From NCBI GenBank assembly GCA_030681895.1, contig JAUXRI010000068.1, positions 1-48,765 on the forward strand: a stretch of 48,765 bases of DNA, written 5' to 3'. The notes beneath the pieces were generated by a model that made no database searches, was not told where the DNA came from, and saw only the letters and a list, made by a program, of their open reading frames with translations. Shown here piece after piece: positions 1 through 7,793 of the stretch. This DNA is from Myxococcales bacterium (GTDB lineage Bacteria > Myxococcota > Myxococcia > Myxococcales > Myxococcaceae). The stretch's first letter is position 1. Each line of letters starts with the position of its first letter. The translations under genes were made by a program, and so were the position numbers.

Positions 1-508
<508 letters not shown>

Positions 509-655
509 AAGTGTTGTCTTGTGCTCGCTCACGTCATCCGAAGACTTCGTGAGGGATGCTTGTTCTCGGGTCTAAGACCCAAGAACTCAATATGACTGCA
601 GAGTTCTTCGCAGGTACTTTATAGGCTTGCTATCCAGTTTTCAAAGAACGAGCGG
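509..655 (-). promoter_or_regulatory. 16S rRNA leader with BoxA-like element and hairpin
   Basis: Read on the minus strand, the leader contains GTTCTTTGAAAACTGGATAG (about 633-652), which resembles the BoxA antitermination region common in rRNA leaders. It is followed by a hairpin whose 12-nt arms lie at 562-573 and 575-586 and pair with a single G-U. Such leaders bind Nus factors and pair with a 3' flank for RNase III processing. That function is inferred from family knowledge; only the sequence elements are seen. Confidence 0.6.
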
Positions 656-1086
656 TTGAGCCGCTTGACTTCTCTACTTCTTTGCTACGTCGAACCGTTG
701 TTCGATGCGGCGTCTTCTACATCATCTTCTGCTGTTTGCAACCGGTTTCCCGTTTTGCGTTTCAGCTCCGTTGCAGCGACGCCACCGGAACGACTTGGTG
801 GGCTTCTCTGCAGCGGGGAGGGCCAGTACTACATCGCCTTCCTCGAACTCGTCAAGCCTTTCTCTCTTCGATGCGGGCTGAAGATTGGGGCTTGTTGATC
901 AGGTGATCAGCTGCGTGCTGAGCCTGCGCCTGCGCCGTATTCACCTGTAGACTGCGGTGCTGCCCTACGCCTGACTTCGCTCTGCGACTCGCCCGACCCC
1001 GTCCTGCCCGCCCGTCAGTTCCCTTCCCGACAACCGAAGGGGCGCCGCATATACAGATCGGGCATTCAGGTGTCAACTCCCCTCCT
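656..1086. other. Intergenic region between gmk and the rRNA leader
   Basis: About 430 bases lie between the end of gmk and the rRNA leader, and I see no convincing gene in them. A 74-codon frame on the minus strand (852-1076) has no ribosome-binding site and no recognisable features. Because gmk is transcribed towards the rRNA, this stretch must hold the rRNA promoter(s). I see no strong intrinsic terminator for the gmk transcript. Confidence 0.6.
826..855 (-). promoter_or_regulatory. Candidate rRNA promoter
   Basis: On the minus strand TTGACG (complement of 850-855) is followed after 18 bases by TAGTAC (complement of 826-831). This is a reasonable but imperfect sigma-70-like match, placed about 320 bases upstream of mature 16S. 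Other promoters in the same region are equally possible. Confidence 0.3.
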
Positions 1087-1758
1087 TCACTTTTCAGAAA
1101 TGCCGATTTTCTGAGAGAAATCAGGCGCCTGCAGGTGGAGGCCGGTCAGGTCGACGCGACCCCTCCGAACCTGCTCTGCGATCACGATGGAGCGGAGCTC
1201 GTCGTAGGCGTGGTCGAGGGTGTCGTTGATCACCAGGTAGTCGTACGACTCGATGCCCTTCTCGATCTCACTGCGTGCAGCGAGGAGCCGGCGGGCGATG
1301 GTGTCGGCGCTGTCGGTCCCTCGGCCTCGCAGGCGGCGCTCGAGCTCCTCCATCGAGGGCGGGAGCACGAAGACCAGCACGGCCTCAGGGAACCGGGACT
1401 TGATCGCCCTTCCACCCTTCACGTCGATGTCGAACACCGCGATGCCCCGGGTGGCGAAGGCGTGGTCCACGATGGCGCGCGAGGTGCCGTAGTAGTTGTC
1501 GTAGACGTCGGCGTACTCGATGAACTCCCCGCGGTTCACCATGCCGAGGAAAGTCGTGGTGTTGACGAAGTGGTAGTCGACGCCGTCCTTCTCCTGCCCT
1601 CGTGGAGCGCGCGTCGTGTAGCTGATCGAGAACTGGGCCTTGGTGAACTCGGCCTCGAGGCGGCGCGCGAGGGTCGTCTTCCCCGCGCCAGAGGGGGCGG
1701 ACAGCACCAACAACAGGCCAGGCGCCGGGGTGATGGGGATGTTCGGGTTGGTGTTCAT
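1087..1758 (-). CDS. gmk: Guanylate kinase
   Basis: This 223-residue cytosolic enzyme phosphorylates GMP (and dGMP) to GDP with ATP, an essential step of guanine nucleotide synthesis. The P-loop SAPSGAGKTT is at residues 20-29. The GMP-binding segment around SYTTRAPRG (46-54) and GVDYHFV follow, and the later RLRGRG lid segment is present. The length fits the family (about 205-220) with a short N-terminal extension. The ATG overlaps the yicC stop as ATGA, so translation is probably coupled. It is the last gene of the envelope run before the rRNA operon. The yicC-gmk pairing is common in bacteria. Confidence 0.96.
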   Translation of the reverse strand: MNTNPNIPITPAPGLLLVLSAPSGAGKTTLARRLEAEFTKAQFSISYTTRAPRGQEKDGVDYHFVNTTTFLGMVNRGEFIEYADVYDNYYGTSRAIVDHAFATRGIAVFDIDVKGGRAIKSRFPEAVLVFVLPPSMEELERRLRGRGTDSADTIARRLLAARSEIEKGIESYDYLVINDTLDHAYDELRSIVIAEQVRRGRVDLTGLHLQAPDFSQKIGISEK

Positions 1759-2633
1759 TCGACGTTCTGAACCTGTTCGCGAACCCGTTCGAGCTCGGCT
1801 TTGAGTTGGACGACGAGCCCGGTGATCGAAGCGCTGGCGCTCTTGGAGCCGGTGGTGTTCACCTCGCGATGCATCTCCTGCACGAGGAAGTCGAGCTTGC
1901 GGCCGGCCGGCTCAGGCGCCGCGCAGAGAGAGCGGAACTGCTCGAGGTGGGAGCCCAACCGGGTGAGCTCCTCGGCGACGTCACAGCGCTCGGCGAAGAA
2001 GGCGACCTCCTGGGCAATGCGCTGAGGGTCGATCGTCATGCCCTGGGTCAGCTCGGCGATGCGCTCCGTGAGGCGCTTGCGGTAGTCGTCCACCGAGACG
2101 GGCGACTGCTTCATCACCTCGTTCACAGATTTCTCCACCATCTCCAGTCGGCCCAGCAGGTCCTTCTCGATGGCGCGGCCCTCGGTGGTGCGCATGGTCT
2201 CGAGGGCCGCGAGGCCCAGATCGATGGCTGCGTCGAGCGCCTGCGAGGCCTTCGCGACGTCGACCTGCGGCTCTTCGAGGCGCAGCACGTTGGGGAGCGC
2301 TGCGAGCTCTCGCACCGTCGTCGAGTCCGCCACGCCCGTGGCTGCAGCCAGCTCCGCGAACGCCCGGCGGTACTCCTTTGCGAGGGCGGCATCGACGACC
2401 GGCACCAGCCCGACGGCCGCTCGCACCGAGCGCTTCACCGACACGTCGAGCGAGCCACGGGCCACCCGGTCCTTGATGCGGCGGACCAGCGCCGTCTCGA
2501 GTGAGGCCAGCTCCCGGGGGAGCCGCACCTTTACCTCACAGAACTTGTGGTTGACCGACTTCAGCTCGACGACGATCTCCTCGTCGCCAGCCACCCCGCG
2601 CCCAGACCCGAACCCCGTCATGCTCCGAAGCAT
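1755..2633 (-). CDS. yicC: YicC-family endoribonuclease
   Basis: This 292-residue protein has the hallmark N-terminus MLRSMTGFG (family MxxSMTGFG), ELKSVNHKF near residue 25 and the conserved C-terminal domain with LDFLVQEMHREVNTTGSKS. YicC proteins are hexameric endoribonucleases implicated in RNA turnover. The length is typical (about 290). It overlaps gmk by ATGA. The start codon lies at the edge of a tandem duplication (2625-2855), so its upstream region is a second copy of the rfaE2 3' end. No clear Shine-Dalgarno sequence precedes it. Confidence 0.95.
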   Translation of the reverse strand: MLRSMTGFGSGRGVAGDEEIVVELKSVNHKFCEVKVRLPRELASLETALVRRIKDRVARGSLDVSVKRSVRAAVGLVPVVDAALAKEYRRAFAELAAATGVADSTTVRELAALPNVLRLEEPQVDVAKASQALDAAIDLGLAALETMRTTEGRAIEKDLLGRLEMVEKSVNEVMKQSPVSVDDYRKRLTERIAELTQGMTIDPQRIAQEVAFFAERCDVAEELTRLGSHLEQFRSLCAAPEPAGRKLDFLVQEMHREVNTTGSKSASASITGLVVQLKAELERVREQVQNVE

Positions 2634-2855
2634 GGTGGCTGCGTAGGCCCATCGCGCCCGCTGATCAACTCAACGACCGAGCTTCTTCACCAGCTCGCTG
2701 GTGCTGTGGTCCTTCGGGTCTCCAGCGACGACCCGGCATCCCCTGTCGGCCGGAGCCGAAGCATGGTGGCTGCCAGACCCATCGCGCCCGCTGATCAACT
2801 CAACGACCGAGCTTCTTCACCAGCTCGCTGGTGCTGTGGTCCTTCGGGTCTCCCG
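2625..2855. repeat. Tandem duplication of the rfaE2 3' end and yicC start
   Basis: Positions 2625-2733 and 2756-2863 are near-identical direct copies with an offset of 130-131 bases and few differences, including one 1-base indel. They are separated by about 22 bases. Each copy contains the last 19 codons and stop of rfaE2 (VAGDPKDHSTSELVKKLGR) and, at its left edge, the first three codons of yicC (ATGCTTCGG). Copy 2 belongs to intact rfaE2. Copy 1 is an orphan rfaE2 tail that now forms the yicC upstream region. The ATG in copy 2 opens only a short frame that soon stops. Confidence 0.93.
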
Positions 2856-3267
2856 CGACAGCCACCCGGCCGCCCCACGCCGCCACCTCGTCGCGCTCGG
2901 GGATGCTGTCTGCCGTGTAATCAGTGCCTTTGACGTGCACGTGCGGGCGAACGGCCCGAAGCACCGCTCTCACGTCGGGGTCCGAGAAGACGAGGACGGC
3001 GTCGGTGCACGAGAGCGCCGCCAACAGCTCGGCGCGCTCGCCTTCGGGGATCACGGGGCGACCGGGCCCCTTCACCAGCCGGGTCGACGCGTCGGAGTTC
3101 ACCGCGACCACCAGTCGATCGGCCATCGCGCGCGCACCCTCGAGGTAACGGACGTGCCCGACGTGGAGCAGATCGAAGACGCCGTTGGCGAGGGCGACCG
3201 TCTTCCCCTCGCTGCGCCACTGCGCCGAGAGCGCGGCCGCCTGCTCGAGCGTCACCTGCTTCGTCAT
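2800..3267 (-). CDS. rfaE2: D-glycero-beta-D-manno-heptose 1-phosphate adenylyltransferase
   Basis: This 155-residue cytidylyltransferase-like enzyme transfers AMP to heptose 1-phosphate, giving ADP-heptose for LPS inner core. The nucleotide-binding motif GVFDLLHVGHVRYLEGAR starts near residue 29 with the HxGH signature (HVGH), and KGTDYTADSIPERDEV near residue 113 matches the C-terminal HldE domain. It corresponds to the C-terminal half of E. coli HldE as a separate gene. Its ATG overlaps the rfaE1 stop (ATGA). The last codons are duplicated downstream (2625-2855). Confidence 0.95.
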   Translation of the reverse strand: MTKQVTLEQAAALSAQWRSEGKTVALANGVFDLLHVGHVRYLEGARAMADRLVVAVNSDASTRLVKGPGRPVIPEGERAELLAALSCTDAVLVFSDPDVRAVLRAVRPHVHVKGTDYTADSIPERDEVAAWGGRVAVAGDPKDHSTSELVKKLGR

Positions 3268-4232
3268 TTCGCCAATTCCCGGGCCAGCTCGGGGCGGGTG
3301 ACGGTGGCCGTCCCCGGCTTCTGCACGACGATGCCGCCCGCGACGTTGGCCAGGCGGGCCGCCTCGAGGAACGACGCTCCAGCACCGACCGCGAGCGCGA
3401 ACGTCGCGATCACCGTGTCGCCAGCGCCGGTGACGTCGACGGCGTCTTCGGGGCCATGCACGGGAAGACGAACGGGCTTCTGGCCACGCTCGTAGACGAC
3501 CATGCCCTTGCGGCCGCGGGTCACCAGCAGGACCTTGCAGCCCAGGCGCTCGAGCGCGGCAGCGGCGGCGCGGTCGACCTCTCGATCAGAGCCGACCGGC
3601 AACCCTGTCAACGTCGCGAGCTCGGGCTCGTTCGGCTTGCAGACGGTCACGCCGCTGAACTCCGACAGGGCGAACCGGGAGTCCACGCACACGGGCACGC
3701 CGCGGCTGGCGATCGCGCGAACGACGGCTCTGGTCTCGTCGCACACCACGCCGGCCCCGTAGTCCGACACCACCACGACGTCGGCGCGCTTCGCGGCCTG
3801 CTCCAACCGCAGCGCGAGCGCCCGTCGAACCGCGACGGGGAGAGGTCCGACGCTGCCGCGATCGACCCTCAGCATCTGCTGGCGTGACGTACTGAGCCCT
3901 CCCGCGAGGATGCGCATCTTGGACTCGGTGCGAATGCCGCGCGCCGAAAGCCCCTCGAAGCCGATGCCCTGCCCTTTGAAGAGCGCCTTCACCGCGCGCC
4001 CCATCTCGTCCGAGCCCAGGGCCCCGACGGCGGTGACCTGGCCTCCGAGGGCGCGTGCGTTGGCAGCGGCGTTCGCGGCGCCCCCGAGCTTCACCTCGTC
4101 ACGCTCGTGCCTGACGATCAGCACCGGAGCCTCGCGGCTGATGCGCTCGGTCTGGCCGAAGAGATAGTGGTCGGCGACGAGGTCTCCGAGCACCACGACC
4201 CGTACCTTTGGAAACACGGCCAGACGCTTCAC
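3264..4232 (-). CDS. rfaE1: D-glycero-beta-D-manno-heptose-7-phosphate kinase
   Basis: This 322-residue PfkB/ribokinase-family enzyme phosphorylates heptose 7-phosphate at C1. It has the family substrate segment LGGAANAAANARALGG near residue 60, CKPNEPELATLTG in the middle and the catalytic anion-hole motif VDVTGAGDTV near residue 270. I chose the GTG at 4232 (VKRLAVFPKV) because it overlaps the lpxK stop as GTGA, the pattern used throughout this operon. A GTG at 4268 would add 12 residues without homology. It works with rfaE2 directly downstream. A GmhA and GmhB must be encoded elsewhere. Confidence 0.94.
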   Translation of the reverse strand: MKRLAVFPKVRVVVLGDLVADHYLFGQTERISREAPVLIVRHERDEVKLGGAANAAANARALGGQVTAVGALGSDEMGRAVKALFKGQGIGFEGLSARGIRTESKMRILAGGLSTSRQQMLRVDRGSVGPLPVAVRRALALRLEQAAKRADVVVVSDYGAGVVCDETRAVVRAIASRGVPVCVDSRFALSEFSGVTVCKPNEPELATLTGLPVGSDREVDRAAAAALERLGCKVLLVTRGRKGMVVYERGQKPVRLPVHGPEDAVDVTGAGDTVIATFALAVGAGASFLEAARLANVAGGIVVQKPGTATVTRPELARELAK

Positions 4233-5242
4233 GGCGGGCCTTTTTCCATCGACGGGCGAGGGGCACAAGCGGAAGGCCAGCCGACGGCTCGGGCGAGCGT
4301 CTCGAGCCCACCGGCCACCTCGAGCGCGGTCTCCACCACGGCGACGTCGAACTCGGGAGGAAGGCGCTCCTTGTCCTTCTCGGTGGTGACGACGAGCGCC
4401 TGATGACGCCGCGCGTGCGCGCGGACCCGCTCGAGCTCTTTCGCAGAGAAGCGGTGATGATCAGGGAAGCGCTCGACGCCGACGACCTGAGCGCCGAGGC
4501 CCGCGAGGGTCGCGAGGAAACGCTCGGGCCGGGCAATGCCAGTGAGCGCGATGACCGGACGTCCGGCGAGCGTCACCAGGCTCCCATCGCCCCCGCGAAC
4601 GCCAGTGACGAGGAGGCGACCACGGGGATCGTCGGCGCCCTGCCCGTTCCACACCACGGTCGCCCGGCGCTTGCCCGCCGAAAACTCCCGGCCAGGGCCC
4701 CACGGCAAGGCCGCGGTCGAGGCCTCGGGGAGATCGATCACCACATCGGCATCACGACCGAGCCTGCGGTGCTGAAAACCGTCGTCGAGGACGGCCACGG
4801 TGCACCCCGCTGCCAGCGCACGATGCGCGGCTGCGACCCGATCGGCATCGACGAAGAGCCGGGCTCCCGGGGCTCGGCGGGCGATCAACCTGGGCTCGTC
4901 GCCGCAGAGGTGCGCGCCCGGCAGTGCGCTGGCGTCGAAGTCGAGCGGCTTGCGACCGACGCGGCCGTAACCGCGCGACAATACTGCGACTCGATGGCCG
5001 GCGGCGAGCGCCCACTGCGAGAGGAAGATGACGAGTGGCGTCTTCCCCGAGCCCCCCACCACCACGTTCCCGACCGAGACGACCTGGAGGCCCTCGATGC
5101 GGTGAACCCGAAGCAGGCCGGCGTCGAACAACGCGTTCCGCGCGGCGATCACGCTCCCGTACACGAGGGAGGCTGGGCCCAGGACCAGCGTCGCCAGCGC
5201 CCGTTGCCAGGCAGGCGCGCGGCCGTACCAGAGCCGCTCCAT
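4229..5242 (-). CDS. lpxK: Tetraacyldisaccharide 4'-kinase
   Basis: This 337-residue inner-membrane-associated P-loop kinase phosphorylates the 4' position of lipid A disaccharide to give lipid IVA. It has the LpxK P-loop VGNVVVGGSGKTPLV near residue 57, SRGYGR near 87, the family signature VLDDGFQHRRL near 145 and VTTEKDKERLP towards the C-terminus. The ATG at 5242 (MERLWYGRAP) gives the family's usual length. The frame stays open far upstream, but that part overlaps the glycosyltransferase gene. A GTG nine bases upstream is possible. It sits between waaA/glycosyltransferase and rfaE1, as expected for lipid A-core biosynthesis. Confidence 0.94.
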   Translation of the reverse strand: MERLWYGRAPAWQRALATLVLGPASLVYGSVIAARNALFDAGLLRVHRIEGLQVVSVGNVVVGGSGKTPLVIFLSQWALAAGHRVAVLSRGYGRVGRKPLDFDASALPGAHLCGDEPRLIARRAPGARLFVDADRVAAAHRALAAGCTVAVLDDGFQHRRLGRDADVVIDLPEASTAALPWGPGREFSAGKRRATVVWNGQGADDPRGRLLVTGVRGGDGSLVTLAGRPVIALTGIARPERFLATLAGLGAQVVGVERFPDHHRFSAKELERVRAHARRHQALVVTTEKDKERLPPEFDVAVVETALEVAGGLETLARAVGWPSACAPRPSMEKGPP

Positions 5243-5247
5243 CACGC

Positions 5248-5472
5248 TCACAGGAAGCACCGGCAGAAGCTGGAGCTGCGCGACTGCGATGCGGTTCGGC
5301 TCGGCCCGCTGCGAGAGGGGAACCGGGATCGACTGTCGGAGTTGCGCCGCTCGACGAACACCCGGCGATGAGAACCCGGAGGGCGGTCGGCACGCCAGCG
5401 CGCGAGGACGCTGCGGTCTCCACGCACGAGCGCGGGCCAACGAGCGCTCGCAGGAGCACCGGCTCCGATCAC
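5248..5472 (-). CDS. Doubtful short ORF between glycosyltransferase and lpxK
   Basis: A GTG at 5472 overlaps the upstream glycosyltransferase stop (GTGA) and opens a 74-codon frame that stops six bases before the lpxK ATG. The arrangement and good third-position GC in the first 45 codons favour coding. The second half is very Arg/Ser-rich, and there the lpxK frame looks more protein-like (PVPLSQRAEP, QLQLLPVLPVSV). It could be a small unrecognised protein, a gene broken by a frameshift, or non-coding filler. No function is assigned. Confidence 0.25.
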   Translation of the reverse strand: MIGAGAPASARWPALVRGDRSVLARWRADRPPGSHRRVFVERRNSDSRSRFPSRSGPSRTASQSRSSSFCRCFL

Positions 5473-6488
5473 GAAGACCTCCCGCTCGGGCCATAGAGCT
5501 CGAGCACGCGTGCGGCGAGTTCCTCGGGCCGTTCCAGCGTGACGTGTCGACGATCAGGCGAGAGCGCGGCCTTCGCCACGGCGGTTGCCTCGGCGGGAAC
5601 CACGACATCGGCGAACCGCGACAACGCGCCTTCGTTGACCCCGATGACGCGGACCCCAACGGCTCTGGCCTGGGCCGCCGCGCGCGCCGAGAAGTCATTC
5701 CCCAGCCCCAGCACCCACACCTCATCGAGCGCCTGGAGCCACCGCACGAACGCCTCGCCGCGTTGATAGCCGACGAAGTGAACCCGCGCAGACAGGCCCT
5801 TCTCTTTCACGAGCGCCTGCACCGGCCCGACGAGCTCGCCGTCTCCGATGAGGACGAGGTGGGCCTCGGGACGACGCTTGACGAGTGCATCGAAGGCCGC
5901 AACGCCGAGCGCGTGTCGACGGGAGGGCTGGAACGTCGAGACCATGCCGACGAGGGGAACATCGGGGAGCTCGAGCCGTCGGCGAAGCTCAGCCCGCGAC
6001 GCAGGAGGCGAGAACGAGGCGCTGACGAGCGGCGGAAGCACCATCACCCGCGGGCCCATGAACGGCCGCTTCAGCGCCTCGAACGGCACGGTCCACGCGT
6101 CGGCCACGGGCATCAGCCGGCGAACGGAGCGCGGCGCATGAATCGAGCGCACCAGCGTCGTGCCCTTCTGGCGGCCCCAGCGGGCAAGCAGGTGATCGTG
6201 GCTGAAGTGACAATGAATGACGTCGGCGGCGATCGACTTGAGCGCCTTGATGTCGCGCGCGACCGCCAGGGGAGACGACTTCACCGAGAGCTCGAGGCCC
6301 ACGTCGGCGAGGAGCCCGAGGTCCTGCAGCCGCGGCACCGCGAGCTCTTCAGCGGAGGTCTGAGTGCGTTTGCGATCGACGGCGATCGACACGTCATGAC
6401 CGAGCGACCGCTGGGCGAGGGCGAGCTGGGTCAGCGACTCCGCAGGTCCGCTGAAGTAGGGCGACGCGAGCAAGTGGAGCACCTTCAC
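5469..6488 (-). CDS. Family-4-type glycosyltransferase, probable LPS core
   Basis: This 339-residue GT-B glycosyltransferase begins VKVLHLLASPYFSGPAESL, a typical nucleotide-sugar-transferase N-terminal strand and glycine loop. ADVIHCHFSHDHLLARWG lies near residue 90, and the C-terminal donor domain includes VGMVSTFQPSRRH, LVLIGDGEL and VHFVGYQRGEAFVRWLQALDEVWVLG. GTG at 6488 is preferred because it overlaps the waaA stop (GTGA); the open frame extends about 190 codons further upstream but lies over waaA. Context (waaA upstream, lpxK downstream) points to transfer of a core sugar. The sugar and acceptor cannot be read from the sequence. Confidence 0.85.
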   Translation of the reverse strand: MKVLHLLASPYFSGPAESLTQLALAQRSLGHDVSIAVDRKRTQTSAEELAVPRLQDLGLLADVGLELSVKSSPLAVARDIKALKSIAADVIHCHFSHDHLLARWGRQKGTTLVRSIHAPRSVRRLMPVADAWTVPFEALKRPFMGPRVMVLPPLVSASFSPPASRAELRRRLELPDVPLVGMVSTFQPSRRHALGVAAFDALVKRRPEAHLVLIGDGELVGPVQALVKEKGLSARVHFVGYQRGEAFVRWLQALDEVWVLGLGNDFSARAAAQARAVGVRVIGVNEGALSRFADVVVPAEATAVAKAALSPDRRHVTLERPEELAARVLELYGPSGRSS

Positions 6489-7759
6489 GGCCGGCGCTCC
6501 TCGAGCAGGCGGGCCAGCGCGGCGACGTTGCGATCGCTCGCGCCCGAGACCTGCCGAACGGCCTGTCGCGCCAACACGCCCAGTGACTCGATCGTCTCGG
6601 GCCGCGCGAAGAGCTCGGCCAGCACCTTGAACAGGTTGTCCGGGTCCTTCACCTGCAAGCCGCCCCGCCCGACGAGCACGCCGACCGAGTCCTTGAAGTT
6701 CTCCATGTGAGGGCCGAACAGCACGGGCCGACCCTGCGCAGCGGGCTCGAGGATGTTCTGGCCACCGCGGGTGGTGAAGGAGCCTCCGACGAAGACGACC
6801 GTGGCGAGGCGATAGGCGCGCGCGAGCTCTCCGATGCTGTCGAGCACCACCACGGGTGCGCCTTGCGGGTTGCCGAGGCTGCGGAGACCGCCGTGAAGAC
6901 CCGCGGCTTCGACGAGCGAGAGCACTCTGGGCGCACGATCGATGTACCGCGGCGCGATCACCAGGCGCAGATCGGGCACCTCGACGACCAGCCGTTTGTA
7001 GACCTCGAGGAGCAGCTCCTCTTCGCCTTCGTGGGTGCTCCCGGCGATCCACACGCGGCCGGCCCCGTTGAGCCCGAGCGCCGTCCGGAGCAGCTGATCT
7101 TCAGCGGCTTCACTCGAAGGCACGAGCGCGTCGAACTTGGTGTTCCCCGTCACCTGCACGCGGTCGGGCGTCGCTCCGAGCGACAGCACGCGCTCTGCCT
7201 CGTCGTCGGCGCGCATCAGGAACAGATCGATGTCGTCGAGCGGGTTGCCGATCAGCGTGAAGAAGGCCCGGTACCGCCCAAGGTGCGGCGCCGAGAAGCG
7301 GCCGTTGGTGAGCGCGATGCGGGCTCCGCTGTCATGCGCGGCGCGAATGAGGTTCGGCCAGATCTCGGTGTACTCGAGCACGAGCAGATCAGGCGCGAGT
7401 GCACGCACGGCGCGGCGGGTCGCTCCAAACAGATCCCACGGGGCGTAGACGACCGCGTCGATCTGCTTTGACAAGCGCTCACGGGCCATCAGCGCGCCGG
7501 TGTTGGTGATGGTCGAGATGATCACCTTCGCGTCGGGGAACTTCGCGCGCAGGCGGACGATCATCGGGCTCAGCGCGAGCAGATCGCCTGCGCTGGCGCC
7601 GTGCAGCCAGATGCGAGGCGCGCCACCCTTCGGCAACAGGCTGGGTGGGTAGAAGCCAAAGCGCTGCCCAAGGCCCTCGCGTGTCTTCTTCATCAGCGAG
7701 AGCACGGGGAAGAGAACCACGAACGCGAGCCAGGTCGCGATGACGTAGAGCAGCCGCAT
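6485..7759 (-). CDS. waaA: 3-deoxy-D-manno-octulosonic acid (Kdo) transferase
   Basis: This 424-residue membrane-anchored GT-B enzyme adds Kdo from CMP-Kdo to lipid IVA. An N-terminal membrane segment (YVIATWLAFVVLFPVL) precedes GLGQRFGFYPP. WIAGSTHEGEEE and the C-terminal GGSFTTRGGQNILEPAAQGRPVLFGP are diagnostic. The ATG at 7759 gives the family length; a TTG at 7783 would add eight residues. At the usual catalytic glutamate (family motif SVGE) this protein has HGASAGDL, an Asp replacement. The stop overlaps the next gene. Whether it adds one or two Kdo residues is unknown. Confidence 0.94.
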   Translation of the reverse strand: MRLLYVIATWLAFVVLFPVLSLMKKTREGLGQRFGFYPPSLLPKGGAPRIWLHGASAGDLLALSPMIVRLRAKFPDAKVIISTITNTGALMARERLSKQIDAVVYAPWDLFGATRRAVRALAPDLLVLEYTEIWPNLIRAAHDSGARIALTNGRFSAPHLGRYRAFFTLIGNPLDDIDLFLMRADDEAERVLSLGATPDRVQVTGNTKFDALVPSSEAAEDQLLRTALGLNGAGRVWIAGSTHEGEEELLLEVYKRLVVEVPDLRLVIAPRYIDRAPRVLSLVEAAGLHGGLRSLGNPQGAPVVVLDSIGELARAYRLATVVFVGGSFTTRGGQNILEPAAQGRPVLFGPHMENFKDSVGVLVGRGGLQVKDPDNLFKVLAELFARPETIESLGVLARQAVRQVSGASDRNVAALARLLEERRP

Positions 7760-7793
7760 CGAACGGGGTGCGCGTAGCACCAAACCTGCGCGC

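Noticed and set aside
852..1076. 74-codon frame in the gmk-rRNA gap
   Set aside because: No ribosome-binding site, unusual composition, and it lies in the expected rRNA promoter region.
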